This document shows positions 8,235 to 15,753 of a stretch of 20,912 bases of DNA, piece after piece; the stretch's first letter is position 1, and each line of letters opens with the position of its first letter. The stretch is from contig JANPGV010000196.1 of assembly GCA_031424145.1 (NCBI GenBank), positions 1-20,912 of the forward strand, read 5' to 3'. The position numbers and the translations under genes are program-made. Origin of the DNA: JAENVT01 sp031424145. GTDB lineage: Bacteria > Actinomycetota > Acidimicrobiia > Acidimicrobiales > Ilumatobacteraceae. Below the pieces are notes generated by a model. It saw nothing but the letters and a program-made list of their open reading frames with translations, was not told the DNA's origin and searched no databases.

Positions 8235-9025
8235 GCACCGTTTCCCGCCTGCGGTCGTTCCATCGACGGCGGATCAGCATCCCGGTCGACTCCGCAGCGC
8301 TGGTCCTCGATGTCGGCAGTGGTGACAAACCGCATTGGCGAGCGGACGTGCTGCTGGATCATTACCTCGGCGATGAGCACGGCGGCCAACGATCGGGCGC
8401 CTCGGCCGCTCGCGTGAACCGGCCGCTGTTCGACGCCGATGCGGCGGACATGCCGTTCGCCGACAAGGTCTTCGATTTCGCCATCTGCTCTCACGTGCTC
8501 GAGCACGTCGAGCACCCCGACTGGGTGATCTCCGAGCTGACGCGGGTTGCCAAGGCTGGCTACATCGAGGTGCCCAGTGCAGCGAGCGCCAAGATCGTCG
8601 ACTTCCCCAGCCACCTGTGGTGGGTCACGTTGGAGGATGAGGTGCTGGTCTTCACTGCGAAGACCGAGGCATATTTCGATGCCGACATCGACACCTATCT
8701 CACCGAAAGCGGTATGCGCCAACCTCTCGCCGATCTCCTCGACAAGCACCTCAACCATCGTGTCATCGAGCTGCCCTGGCGCGGCACGGTGACTTGCCGC
8801 GTCGTGGGTTCACCTTCCGCAGACCTTGTCGCAGCCGCGCATCAGGTCGATGCCCACCATCGCGGCGGCGAAACCCTGGTCTCGCGTGCCTTGACTGCGG
8901 TGCTGACCCTGCCCCTGCGTCGCCGCAAACATCGCGGCCACATCCTCTACGACGACATCGTCCGCCCTGACCTGCGCACCGGTACCCCCGAGCCCCTGAC
9001 CCCCAAGATCTACCGAACCCCGTGA
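8231..9025 (+). CDS. Class I SAM-dependent methyltransferase (type 11-like)
   Basis: This cytosolic methyltransferase has about 264 aa. SAM-binding motif I is LVLDVGSGDKP (D27, G29, G31); the next acidic region is DADAADMPFADKVFDFAICS and is followed by HVLEHVEHPDWVISELTRV, the classic methyltransferase-11 layout. The C-terminal ~110 residues (WWVTLEDEVLVFTAKTEAYF onward) are not part of the core fold and probably form the acceptor side. The ATG overlaps the stop of the giant glycosyltransferase (ATGA), so both are translated together; a longer reading back to 8105 would lie inside that gene and is not supported. The context suggests methylation of a glycan or lipid-linked sugar, which is inference. 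Confidence 0.85.
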   Translation: MSTVSRLRSFHRRRISIPVDSAALVLDVGSGDKPHWRADVLLDHYLGDEHGGQRSGASAARVNRPLFDADAADMPFADKVFDFAICSHVLEHVEHPDWVISELTRVAKAGYIEVPSAASAKIVDFPSHLWWVTLEDEVLVFTAKTEAYFDADIDTYLTESGMRQPLADLLDKHLNHRVIELPWRGTVTCRVVGSPSADLVAAAHQVDAHHRGGETLVSRALTAVLTLPLRRRKHRGHILYDDIVRPDLRTGTPEPLTPKIYRTP

Positions 9026-9065
9026 CGCTCGCTCACGCCACCTCCAAGGGTGCGTTTGGCGCCTG

Positions 9066-9084
9066 GGGATCCATAGCGGGTCCC
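9066..9084. terminator. Candidate bidirectional terminator hairpin
   Basis: A 7-bp stem with one G-T pair (GGGATCC 9066-9072, loop ATAGC, GGGTCCC 9078-9084) lies in the 63-base gap between the convergent methyltransferase and GT2 genes. A smaller CGTGA/TCACG pair at 9021-9037 overlaps the methyltransferase stop. No T-run is present. Confidence 0.35.
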
Positions 9085-9088
9085 GCGG

Positions 9089-9835
9089 TTACAAACGCTG
9101 CTCGCTGGATCCGTTCGGGTGGTGGCGATGGGTGCGGTCGAAGAGGCCCCACTTGGTCACGAGGAGCATGGACTCGGCGATGATCCGAGCCGACATCTTC
9201 GACACCCCGAACTGACGATCGCGGAAGACAATCGGGGTCTCGACGATCGTTGATCCAGCGGCGATCAACTTACGAACCAACTCAGTCAGGAACGCGTAGC
9301 CCTCGGCGGTGGTGGACGCGGGATCGATGGCGCGCAGTGCATCGGCGCGGTATGCGCGGAAGCCGGACGTGCAATCACGAACAGGAAGTTGCAGAACGAC
9401 GGCGGTGTACCGGTTGCCCCATTTCGACAGCAATCGACGGTGTAGCGGCCAGTCGACGGTCGATCCCCCCGGTACATACCGGGAGCCGACCACGGCGTCG
9501 GCGCCGTCGGCGACCAGTTGCAGCATGGTCGGGATGGTCGCAGGATCATGCGAGAAGTCGGAATCCATCGAGACGATCGCCTCGTAGCCCTCGTCGAAGG
9601 CGGTGGTGAAGCCGTGGCGGTACGCCGCGCCCAGTCCTTGCTTGCCTGCACGGTGCAGCACCTTGATCCGCCCAAGCTCGGATGCCGTCTCTTCGGCCAG
9701 GCCCGCTGTCCCATCGGGACTGTTGTCGTCGACCACGAGCACGTCCACCTCGGGCACCGCCTGACGCACTGCGCGGAGGAACCCGACGATGTTCTCCGCC
9801 TCGTTGTAGGTCGGCAACACCACGACGGTACGCAC
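9089..9835 (-). CDS. Polyprenol-phosphate mannose synthase-like GT2 glycosyltransferase
   Basis: The predicted reaction is transfer of mannose (or another hexose) from a nucleotide sugar to polyprenyl phosphate on the cytosolic face, giving the lipid-linked donor used by GT-C enzymes. The 248-aa protein is a single GT-A domain matching Dpm1/Ppm1-type enzymes. It shows an N-terminal VVVLPTYNEAENI, VVDDNSPDGT (D36, D37), the metal-binding DSDFSHDP (D91, D93), GSRYVPGG, the RRLLSKWGN segment, DCTSGFRAYR and EGYAF. It has no C-terminal membrane helices, unlike DPMS-type enzymes with GtrA-like tails, and no fused acyltransferase domain as in mycobacterial Ppm1. The start is a GTG at 9833-9835 with no obvious ribosome binding site. 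Sugar specificity (mannose versus glucose) cannot be fixed from sequence alone. Confidence 0.88.
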   Translation of the reverse strand: MRTVVVLPTYNEAENIVGFLRAVRQAVPEVDVLVVDDNSPDGTAGLAEETASELGRIKVLHRAGKQGLGAAYRHGFTTAFDEGYEAIVSMDSDFSHDPATIPTMLQLVADGADAVVGSRYVPGGSTVDWPLHRRLLSKWGNRYTAVVLQLPVRDCTSGFRAYRADALRAIDPASTTAEGYAFLTELVRKLIAAGSTIVETPIVFRDRQFGVSKMSARIIAESMLLVTKWGLFDRTHRHHPNGSSEQRL

Positions 9836-9889
9836 GGGGTGCGAGCGTAGTCGCAGCCTCGTCCGCGGCGACCCTCAGCCTCTCCGCAA

Positions 9890-9902
9890 TTCGCCATGCG
9901 AA
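9890..9902. promoter_or_regulatory. Candidate operator palindrome between divergent genes
   Basis: TTCGC-CAT-GCGAA is a perfect 5-bp inverted repeat with a 3-base centre in the 86-base gap between the GT2 gene and the GMC/SDR unit. It ends two bases before TAACCT (9905-9910), a possible -10 element 11 bases ahead of the ATG at 9922, which would give a nearly leaderless transcript. No convincing -35 is visible. Confidence 0.22.
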
Positions 9903-9921
9903 GCTAACCTGACCGGCTCGC

Positions 9922-10272
9922 ATGGCCTCGGATTCGCGTCACCTTCAGCTCTATGGAATCGTCGGCCCTTTCGCAGACGTGTTGCTCGCCGCGGATCTGC
10001 CGCTGCTGCCGGTCGATCGCCGCGTCGAAGCGGTGCGGTTCGTCCAGCGGCGTGTGGCCGTGATTCCCAGTTTCACCCGGTTCGGAGTAACGGTCATCGG
10101 GCTGCTCTACCGAGGATTGCTCGCGGCTCCATACGGAGCGTCGGTCGCCAGGTTCCTGTCATCCAAGCCCCTCCCCGTGCTGGGCGAGTATCCGCGGCTG
10201 ATCCGCTCGCTGGGCTACGCCTACATCTGGGAACGCTGGCCGGACACGATGCCCAACGGAGCAACTCAGTGA
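9922..10272 (+). CDS. Small helical protein coupled to a GMC oxidoreductase
   Basis: This 116-aa protein is not assignable to a named family by eye. It is predominantly helical, with VEAVRFVQRRVAVIPSFTRF, a hydrophobic stretch FGVTVIGLLYRGLLAAPYGA, and LGEYPRLIRSLGYAYIWERW near the end; there is no signal peptide and no Cys motif. Its stop overlaps the GTG start of the GMC oxidoreductase, so the two are translationally coupled. Position, size and helical pattern recall the helical region found N-terminal to the FAD domain in long-chain alcohol oxidase-like GMC proteins, and the small partner subunits of some GMC dehydrogenases. A role as partner subunit is inference from context. Confidence 0.7.
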   Translation: MASDSRHLQLYGIVGPFADVLLAADLPLLPVDRRVEAVRFVQRRVAVIPSFTRFGVTVIGLLYRGLLAAPYGASVARFLSSKPLPVLGEYPRLIRSLGYAYIWERWPDTMPNGATQ

Positions 10273-11720
10273 TTGCGAGGGCTGCATCGGCGACGATGGA
10301 CGCCGAGGTGCTGATTATCGGCTCGGGTGCCGGCGGAGCGACCACCGCCGCAGTTCTTGCCGAGGCCGGCTTCGATGTGTTGGTCGTCGAGGAGGGCGAA
10401 TGGGTCGAGCAGGGCTCCGTCGTTCCATTCTCGTTGGATCAGATGGAGCAGCAATATCGCTCGGGTGGGGTCACCGTTGCGCTCGGATTGCCGTCGATCG
10501 CGTACACCGAGGGACGCTGCGCCGGCGGCGGCACGGAGATCAACAGCGGCCTCTACCGGCGCCCACCTGACGACGTGCTGCAGAGGTGGGCTGTCGACTA
10601 CAAGATCGCCGACCTCGACCACCACGAGGTGCTCGCGATCGCGATAGAGGTCGAGCAGACGATCAGCGTAACGACCGTGCCAGGCCCGCCGAGCGCGCCG
10701 AGCGCGGTCCTGCAGCGTGGCGCCGAGCGCCTCGGCTGGGAGAACAGTGAGATACCGAGGTGGATGAAGTACGCGAACGGCGATCCGCAGAGTGGCCAGA
10801 GGCAGAGCATGACGCGCACCTATCTTCCGCGAGCCGTGGCGGCCGGGGCGCGGCTGGCGACTGGATGTCGCATCGATGCTCTGGAAATGACCGGTCGCAA
10901 CGCCCACCGCGCCACCACAACCCTGCCCGACGGCGGCCACGGAACGATCACCTTTCGACATGTGTTCGTCTGCGGTGGGGCTATCCAGACGCCTGCGCTG
11001 CTGCAGCGCTCGCGCATCACAGGTCACATCGGGCGCTCGCTGGCCGTACATCCAACCGTGAAGCTGGCCGCTCGCTTCGCCGATGAGCTGAACGTCCCGG
11101 ACGATGTGCCGGTCCATCAGGTCAAGGAGTTCGCACCTGACCTTTCGTTCGGCGGTTCGGCCAGCCAGCCCGGCCTCGTGGCGTTGGCGCTCAGCGACCA
11201 ATGGGACACCTTCGCGCGGGCGATCACGGACTGGCGGCGCATCAGCGTGTATTACGCCGCGATCACCAGCGAAGGGCGTGGCCGTGTGCGGGCTGTGCGT
11301 GGACTGCGCGACCCGATCGTCACCTACGGGCTGACACGTCGAGACCGGGCCTTGCTGGGCAGCGGTCTCGCCCGGCTGGCGTTGCTCATGCTCGAAGCAG
11401 GAGCGGACGAGGTCTATCCCTCGTTCCGCGGTGCTCCTCTCGTGCGCAAGCGCAGCGACCTGGCCGCGATGCACTCTCGGTTTTCCGCAGCCAAGGCGAG
11501 TGTCATGACTGTTCATCTGTGCTCGACGGTGCCGATGGGCGAAGACACCACCAAATGCGGAGCGAACTCGTTCGGCCGGGTGCACGGCACCACCAACGTT
11601 TGGGTCAACGACGCCTCACTCTTGCCCACCGCTCCCGGAGTCAACCCGCAGGGCACGGTTATGGCGTTGGCAATTCGCAACGCCCGCAGGTTCGCGTCCA
11701 CGGAGCGCGCGCATGGTTGA
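10269..11720 (+). CDS. GMC-family FAD-dependent oxidoreductase
   Basis: This 483-aa flavoprotein probably oxidises an alcohol group of an unidentified substrate. The FAD-binding Rossmann motif is AEVLIIGSGAGG (G18, G20, G23) followed by VLVVEEG. The second GMC signature is CAGGGTEINSGLYRRPP, and FVCGGAIQTPALLQRS is the later conserved segment. The C-terminal block contains HLCSTVPMG (H416), then NVWVNDASLLPTAPGVNPQG (N459), matching the His/Asn active-site pair of cholesterol-oxidase-like GMC enzymes. There is no Tat or Sec signal, so it is cytosolic or held by its partner. The GTG at 10269 overlaps the upstream stop and has GGAG seven bases before it, which favours it over the ATG at 10296. 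It overlaps the next gene by 8 bases. Confidence 0.88.
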   Translation: MIARAASATMDAEVLIIGSGAGGATTAAVLAEAGFDVLVVEEGEWVEQGSVVPFSLDQMEQQYRSGGVTVALGLPSIAYTEGRCAGGGTEINSGLYRRPPDDVLQRWAVDYKIADLDHHEVLAIAIEVEQTISVTTVPGPPSAPSAVLQRGAERLGWENSEIPRWMKYANGDPQSGQRQSMTRTYLPRAVAAGARLATGCRIDALEMTGRNAHRATTTLPDGGHGTITFRHVFVCGGAIQTPALLQRSRITGHIGRSLAVHPTVKLAARFADELNVPDDVPVHQVKEFAPDLSFGGSASQPGLVALALSDQWDTFARAITDWRRISVYYAAITSEGRGRVRAVRGLRDPIVTYGLTRRDRALLGSGLARLALLMLEAGADEVYPSFRGAPLVRKRSDLAAMHSRFSAAKASVMTVHLCSTVPMGEDTTKCGANSFGRVHGTTNVWVNDASLLPTAPGVNPQGTVMALAIRNARRFASTERAHG

Positions 11721-12747
11721 GCGCCGCGACCCTCCTGAGATCACCGTGATCACCGGAGCGACAGGATGGTTGGGACGCGCCCTGGTGGCGCGCCTCCTGG
11801 CCGACCCAGCGCGCCGACGACTGAGACTGCTCGCTCGCACCACGGCCGAGGGCCACGAGCTGGAGTCGCTCGGCGCCGTCGAGATCGTGATCGGCGACAT
11901 CGCCAAGCCCGACGCGCTCCCCCGCCTCCTGCACGGCACCGGAAAACAGGCCGACCTGATCCACACCGCCGGGATCATCCATCCGCGCACGACCAGAGAG
12001 TTCTTCGAGATCAACGCCAACGGTACGAGAAACCTCGCCGAGGCCGCGCTCGATCATGGCGTGCGCCGCCTGGTGCACGTCTCGTCCAACAGCCCGTTCG
12101 GGACCAACCCGCAACCGAACGACACGTTCCGGGCAAACGAGCCGTACAACCCGTACTACGGCTACGGCCGTTCCAAGATGGAGGGTGAGTTGGCAGTGTT
12201 CGAGGTGATCGAGCAAGGCCTCGACGCGGTCATCGTTCGGCCACCGTGGTTCTACGGACCGTTTCAACCACCGCGGCAGACGACGTTCTTCCGATTGGTA
12301 CGCGCCGGCAAGTTTCCGGTCGTCGGCGATGGGATGCAGCGACGGTCGATGGTGTACATCGAGAACCTCGTCGACGGTGTGATCGCTGCCGAGTTGACGT
12401 GCGCAGCGCGAGGGAAGGGATATTGGGTCGCCGATGATCATGCCTACACCGTCAACGAGATCGTCGCGACTGTCGGCCGCGCGCTGACGGACGAGGGTTT
12501 CGACGTGAAGGCACCGTCCACCCGCTTGCCCGCGGTCGCCGGCCGCGTTGCCGAGCTGGGCGACCGTATCGTTCAACGTCTTGGGCGGTACCAGCAGCAA
12601 CTGCACGTGCTCGGTGAGATGAACCACACGATCGCCTGCGACATCTCGGTGACTCGCCGCGAGCTCGGCTACGAGCCACGCGTCGAGTTGTATGAGGGAA
12701 TGCGGAGCAGCATTCGATGGTGCCTCGAGCAGGGGCACGAGCTGTGA
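11713..12747 (+). CDS. NAD(P)-dependent extended SDR (epimerase/dehydratase or 3-beta-HSD-like)
   Basis: This 344-aa extended short-chain dehydrogenase has the dinucleotide motif TVITGATGWLG near the N-terminus, GDIAKPD, HTAGIIHP, VHVSSNSPFG and the catalytic YxxxK as YGRSK (Y151, K155), followed by VIVRPPWFYGP and RRSMVYIENLVDGV. The family acts on nucleotide sugars, sterol-like or other hydroxy/keto substrates; RPxxxYGP plus the Y/V-x-N-V region fits both sugar epimerases and 3-beta-HSD-like enzymes, so the substrate is open. GGAG lies seven bases before the ATG, and the start overlaps the GMC gene. Being coupled to an alcohol-oxidising flavoenzyme suggests successive redox steps on one molecule. 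Confidence 0.85.
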   Translation: MVERRDPPEITVITGATGWLGRALVARLLADPARRRLRLLARTTAEGHELESLGAVEIVIGDIAKPDALPRLLHGTGKQADLIHTAGIIHPRTTREFFEINANGTRNLAEAALDHGVRRLVHVSSNSPFGTNPQPNDTFRANEPYNPYYGYGRSKMEGELAVFEVIEQGLDAVIVRPPWFYGPFQPPRQTTFFRLVRAGKFPVVGDGMQRRSMVYIENLVDGVIAAELTCAARGKGYWVADDHAYTVNEIVATVGRALTDEGFDVKAPSTRLPAVAGRVAELGDRIVQRLGRYQQQLHVLGEMNHTIACDISVTRRELGYEPRVELYEGMRSSIRWCLEQGHEL

Positions 12748-13802
12748 GCAATCAAGCAAGAGCGGCCACCCTGGTCACAGGCGGCAGCGGATACTTCGGA
12801 TCGCTGCTCGTGCAGCGCCTCGCGGCCGCCGGTCATCACGTCCGAGTGCTCGACCTCCACGACGCCGATGATCGGCCAGCTGACGTCGAAATGGTGATCG
12901 GGGACGTTCGCGATGACACGACCGTTGGACGAGCTGTTGAAGGTTGCGATGTCGTCTTCAACAGCGTTGCCCAGGTGCCGCTGGCAAGAGATGAGCAGTT
13001 GCTGCGATCGGTCAACGTGGATGGCACGGCAATGCTGCTGCACCACGCGGCAAACCTCGGGGTGCGCAAGGTCGTGCACATCTCGTCGAGCGCGGTGTTC
13101 GGCGTTCCGGCATCGAATCCGGTCCTGCCTTCGACAGTGCCCTTCCCGGTCGAGGCCTATGGTCACGCCAAGCTGGCTGCCGAATGGGCGTGCCTCGAGG
13201 CGGCGTCGATGGGACTGGATGTGACCATCATCCGGCCGCGCACCATCCTCGGTCACGGCCGCCTCGGCATCTTCGGGATCCTGTTCGAATGGGTCGCCGA
13301 CGGCGCCGACGTCTTCGTGCTTGGAAACGGCGACAATCGCTATCAGTTCATTCACGCCGACGATCTCGCAGACGTCTGCATGCTCGCCGCCAACGCTCCT
13401 GGCGCTGCAGTGTTCAACGCGGGCACCGACCGGTTCGGCACGATGCGCGAGTCGTTGGAGTCATTGTGCATTCACGCCGGCACTGGGTCGCACGTCAGAT
13501 CGCTTCCCGTCCGGCCGGCCGCGGCGATGATGAAGGCCGCGGCCACCGCTCGTCTCGCACCGTTCGCCCCGTATCACTGGCTGATGTACTCGAAGTCGCT
13601 GTGGTTCGACATCGGCCACGTCCGCGACGCATTGGGGTGGCAGCCGAAGTGGTCGAACGAGGAGATGCTCGCCGACAGTTACGACTGGTTCCTGGGCAAT
13701 CGTGGCGACGCCGCCGGTCTCGGACGTTCGCAGCACCGCACGATCGCCAAGCAGGGTGCGCTGCGGCTGCTGAAGGTAGCTACCAAACTGCTGCCGGGTT
13801 AG
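12744..13802 (+). CDS. Second NAD(P)-dependent extended SDR (epimerase-like)
   Basis: This 352-aa extended SDR shows TLVTGGSGYFGSLLVQRL, GDVRDD, VVFNSVAQVPL, VVHISSSAVFGVP and the catalytic YGHAK (Y139, K143). IIRPRTILGHGRLGIF and GNGDNRYQFIHADDLADVC follow, typical of sugar nucleotide epimerase-like proteins. The C-terminal part (WLMYSKSLWFDIGHVRDALG) matches the closing motif in which stored substrate residues face the dinucleotide. GTG 12744 overlaps the stop of the first SDR, and AGGGG lies 8 bases upstream. It is the last gene of the unit and meets the minus-strand GT4 gene tail to tail with 14 bases between stops. It is similar in class to, but not a recent copy of, the preceding SDR. 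Confidence 0.85.
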   Translation: MSNQARAATLVTGGSGYFGSLLVQRLAAAGHHVRVLDLHDADDRPADVEMVIGDVRDDTTVGRAVEGCDVVFNSVAQVPLARDEQLLRSVNVDGTAMLLHHAANLGVRKVVHISSSAVFGVPASNPVLPSTVPFPVEAYGHAKLAAEWACLEAASMGLDVTIIRPRTILGHGRLGIFGILFEWVADGADVFVLGNGDNRYQFIHADDLADVCMLAANAPGAAVFNAGTDRFGTMRESLESLCIHAGTGSHVRSLPVRPAAAMMKAAATARLAPFAPYHWLMYSKSLWFDIGHVRDALGWQPKWSNEEMLADSYDWFLGNRGDAAGLGRSQHRTIAKQGALRLLKVATKLLPG

Positions 13803-13816
13803 CCGCGCTTCGAACG

Positions 13817-14923
13817 TCAACTGACCTGTGTGCGTAACGCGGCAAGGATCCCGCGGGCGGAGGCATCCCAGGTCAATGTCCGAGCCCGCGCCAGTGCGGC
13901 CGCGGCGAGTGCGTTGCGTCGTGGATTGTCGGTGAGGACGTCGGCCAACCTGTCGCCGAGACGGTCGAGGGGGGTCAGCACTCCGGTGACCCCGTCGATG
14001 ACGCTGCTGCGATGGCCACTGACATCAGTTGCGACAGCAGGAGTACCGCACGCCGCGGCCTCTGTGACCGTCAGGCCCCAACCTTCGGCAAGCGATGCAC
14101 TGCTGACCAGCCAAGCGCGCTGGTACTGGGCTACGAGCTCGGCGTGCGACAACTTCCCCGCGAACGTGATCCACTCGCCGGCACCGTGTGCTGCAACCCG
14201 CGCCTCGAGCGCCGGCCGCAAAGGGCCGATACCCACGATCGACAACCGAAGGTCGGGCACGCGCCGCCGAGCGATCACCGCTGCCTCGATCAACTCTTGT
14301 TGTCGCTTCACCGGCGCGAGCCGACCGACCGACAGCACCAGGGGCACAGGGCTGCGTTCGCCGCCTGGCTGAAACATCCGGTCGACGCCGTTGTTCACGG
14401 CGACGACACGATCACTTCGGAACCCGAGACCGAGAAGGTCCTCGCGTGTCGCCTCCGACGGCGTCAGCGTCAGCGTGTTGCGGTAGAAGGGCGGTGCGAA
14501 CCGGGCTTCGAGCGCACGGCCGACACCGGCCAGCGGCTTTGGGAGCAACTGGTCCCACATCGGTCCGTGCACGTGGTGGAGGAAGGTTATGTGCGGCCGC
14601 CGGCACCACAACGGGCTCATCCACGGCACTCCGTTCCAAACCTCCACGAGGGCGTCGTATGGCCCCATCCGCCCTACCCATTCGCTGCCGACAGCACGCG
14701 GGAAGACGGAGTACCTGCTGCCGCGTCGGATCACCCGGTAGCCGTTGCGCGTCGCGACCGATGGCTGGCCGGCCGCGGCCGACGTCCGGTGGGTGATGTC
14801 GAGCCCTGTTGCCGCCCACCGCCGCATGAACTCATCGGCATGCACTTCCGACCCACCGGCATCGGGATCGTCGAGGTCGCGCCACGCCAGCACATGAACG
14901 CGGCGCACGTGGCGATCGATCAT
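13817..14923 (-). CDS. GT4-family (GT-B fold) glycosyltransferase
   Basis: This cytosolic glycosyltransferase of about 368 aa uses a nucleotide sugar. The N-terminal domain has VHVLAWRDLDDPDAGGSE, where GGSE (G23-E26) is the glycine-rich loop, and ITFLHHVHGPMW. The C-terminal domain has VAVNNGVD, the SVGRLAPVKRQ motif and the donor-binding EX7E motif (E280/E288 in EGWGLTVTEAAACG), all standard for GT4. The ATG at 14923 is chosen because the frame further upstream is cysteine/serine-rich and overlaps dprE2, whose stop lies 34 bases before this start. It is the last gene of the nuoF-dprE1-dprE2 run, so it may add a sugar to the same envelope polymer; the acceptor is unknown. Confidence 0.87.
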   Translation of the reverse strand: MIDRHVRRVHVLAWRDLDDPDAGGSEVHADEFMRRWAATGLDITHRTSAAAGQPSVATRNGYRVIRRGSRYSVFPRAVGSEWVGRMGPYDALVEVWNGVPWMSPLWCRRPHITFLHHVHGPMWDQLLPKPLAGVGRALEARFAPPFYRNTLTLTPSEATREDLLGLGFRSDRVVAVNNGVDRMFQPGGERSPVPLVLSVGRLAPVKRQQELIEAAVIARRRVPDLRLSIVGIGPLRPALEARVAAHGAGEWITFAGKLSHAELVAQYQRAWLVSSASLAEGWGLTVTEAAACGTPAVATDVSGHRSSVIDGVTGVLTPLDRLGDRLADVLTDNPRRNALAAAALARARTLTWDASARGILAALRTQVS

Positions 14924-14957
14924 CTCGTCGGCCAGCTGCTGAATGGTGGGGACCGCA

Positions 14958-15719
14958 TCAACCAAGGGGGAGCCGTCTCCACACTGGACCGGGCAGATGA
15001 CGGAGCACGGAGAACACATAGCGAAGCGTCCCCGGAACCCACACGGTGCGGCGCTTGGCCGTCAATGCCTTCACCGTCGCGTCGGCAACCTTCTCCGGGG
15101 TGGTGGCGAACGGTGCGGGTTTCAATCCTGTCGTCATCTGCGAGATGACGAACCCCGGCCGGACGATCAACATGTGCACCCCATCAGCCGCAAGGGCGTC
15201 ACCGAGGCCCTGGGCGAAGCCATCGACACCCGCCTTCGTGCCGCCGTAGACAGGGTTGGCGCGACGAACACGTTCGCCGGCGACGCTGCTGAGCATGACG
15301 ATCGACCCGTGGCCCTGCAGGCGCATCTGATTCGCGATCGTGATGGTGCTCGACACGATCCCGGTGAAGTTCACCTGAGCGATCTCCACCGCAGCAGCGG
15401 GGTCGACGGAGGTCACTTCGCCGACGCCGAGCAGCGCGAACGCCATGATCGCCACATCGATGTCGCCGTACTTCTCGGAGAGCGTGCGAGCGAGATCCGC
15501 GTGTGTTTCGGTCGCTTTGGCGTCGAACTCGACAACGTCGACGGTCAGCGAGTCGTGCCGCAGACCGGCGGCAGCGCGTTCGCCTTTCTCAGTGTCCCGG
15601 CACGCCAACACCGCAGTCCTCGTCGTCGGGTTCAGCAACTTGCGCACGATCGCCAGGCCGATCTCGCTGGTACCACCGAACAGGACGATGGTCTGGGGTT
15701 GGCCGAGTGCGTTTTCCAT
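14958..15719 (-). CDS. dprE2: DprE2: decaprenylphosphoryl-2-keto-ribose reductase (SDR)
   Basis: DprE2 reduces the 2-keto intermediate made by DprE1 with NADH, giving decaprenylphosphoryl-arabinose, the arabinose donor for cell-wall arabinan. The 253-aa protein matches mycobacterial DprE2 (Rv3791) in size and in recalled blocks: IVLFGGTSEIGLAI (G15-G21), DVAIMAFALLG, the highly similar AGERVRRANPVYGGTKAG with catalytic Y158 and K162, then LIVRPGFV and RTVWVPGTLRYVFSVLRHLP near the end. GGAG lies four bases before the ATG (about -8). It follows dprE1 by 34 bases on the same strand. The long terminal conservation makes a general SDR assignment less likely. Confidence 0.92.
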   Translation of the reverse strand: MENALGQPQTIVLFGGTSEIGLAIVRKLLNPTTRTAVLACRDTEKGERAAAGLRHDSLTVDVVEFDAKATETHADLARTLSEKYGDIDVAIMAFALLGVGEVTSVDPAAAVEIAQVNFTGIVSSTITIANQMRLQGHGSIVMLSSVAGERVRRANPVYGGTKAGVDGFAQGLGDALAADGVHMLIVRPGFVISQMTTGLKPAPFATTPEKVADATVKALTAKRRTVWVPGTLRYVFSVLRHLPGPVWRRLPLG

Positions 15720-15753
15720 GGGGCTCCAGTGTGTCGACGAATGACGTGTCGCG

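Noticed and set aside
10266..11585. Minus-strand open frame (439 codons) opposite the GMC oxidoreductase
   Set aside because: No recognisable motif, and the plus strand carries complete GMC signatures at both ends.
11659..12759. Minus-strand open frame (366 codons) opposite the first SDR
   Set aside because: Antisense shadow; the plus strand has TGATGWLG and YGRSK in the right places.
11713..13802. The two adjacent SDR genes as a recent tandem duplication
   Set aside because: Both are extended SDRs, but their motifs and C-terminal halves differ widely (for example YGRSK versus YGHAK, and RPPWFYGP versus RPRTILGHG).
14924..15019. N-terminal extension of the GT4 gene up to 15019
   Set aside because: It overlaps the end of dprE2 and gives a Cys/Pro-rich leader; the family N-terminus follows ATG 14923.
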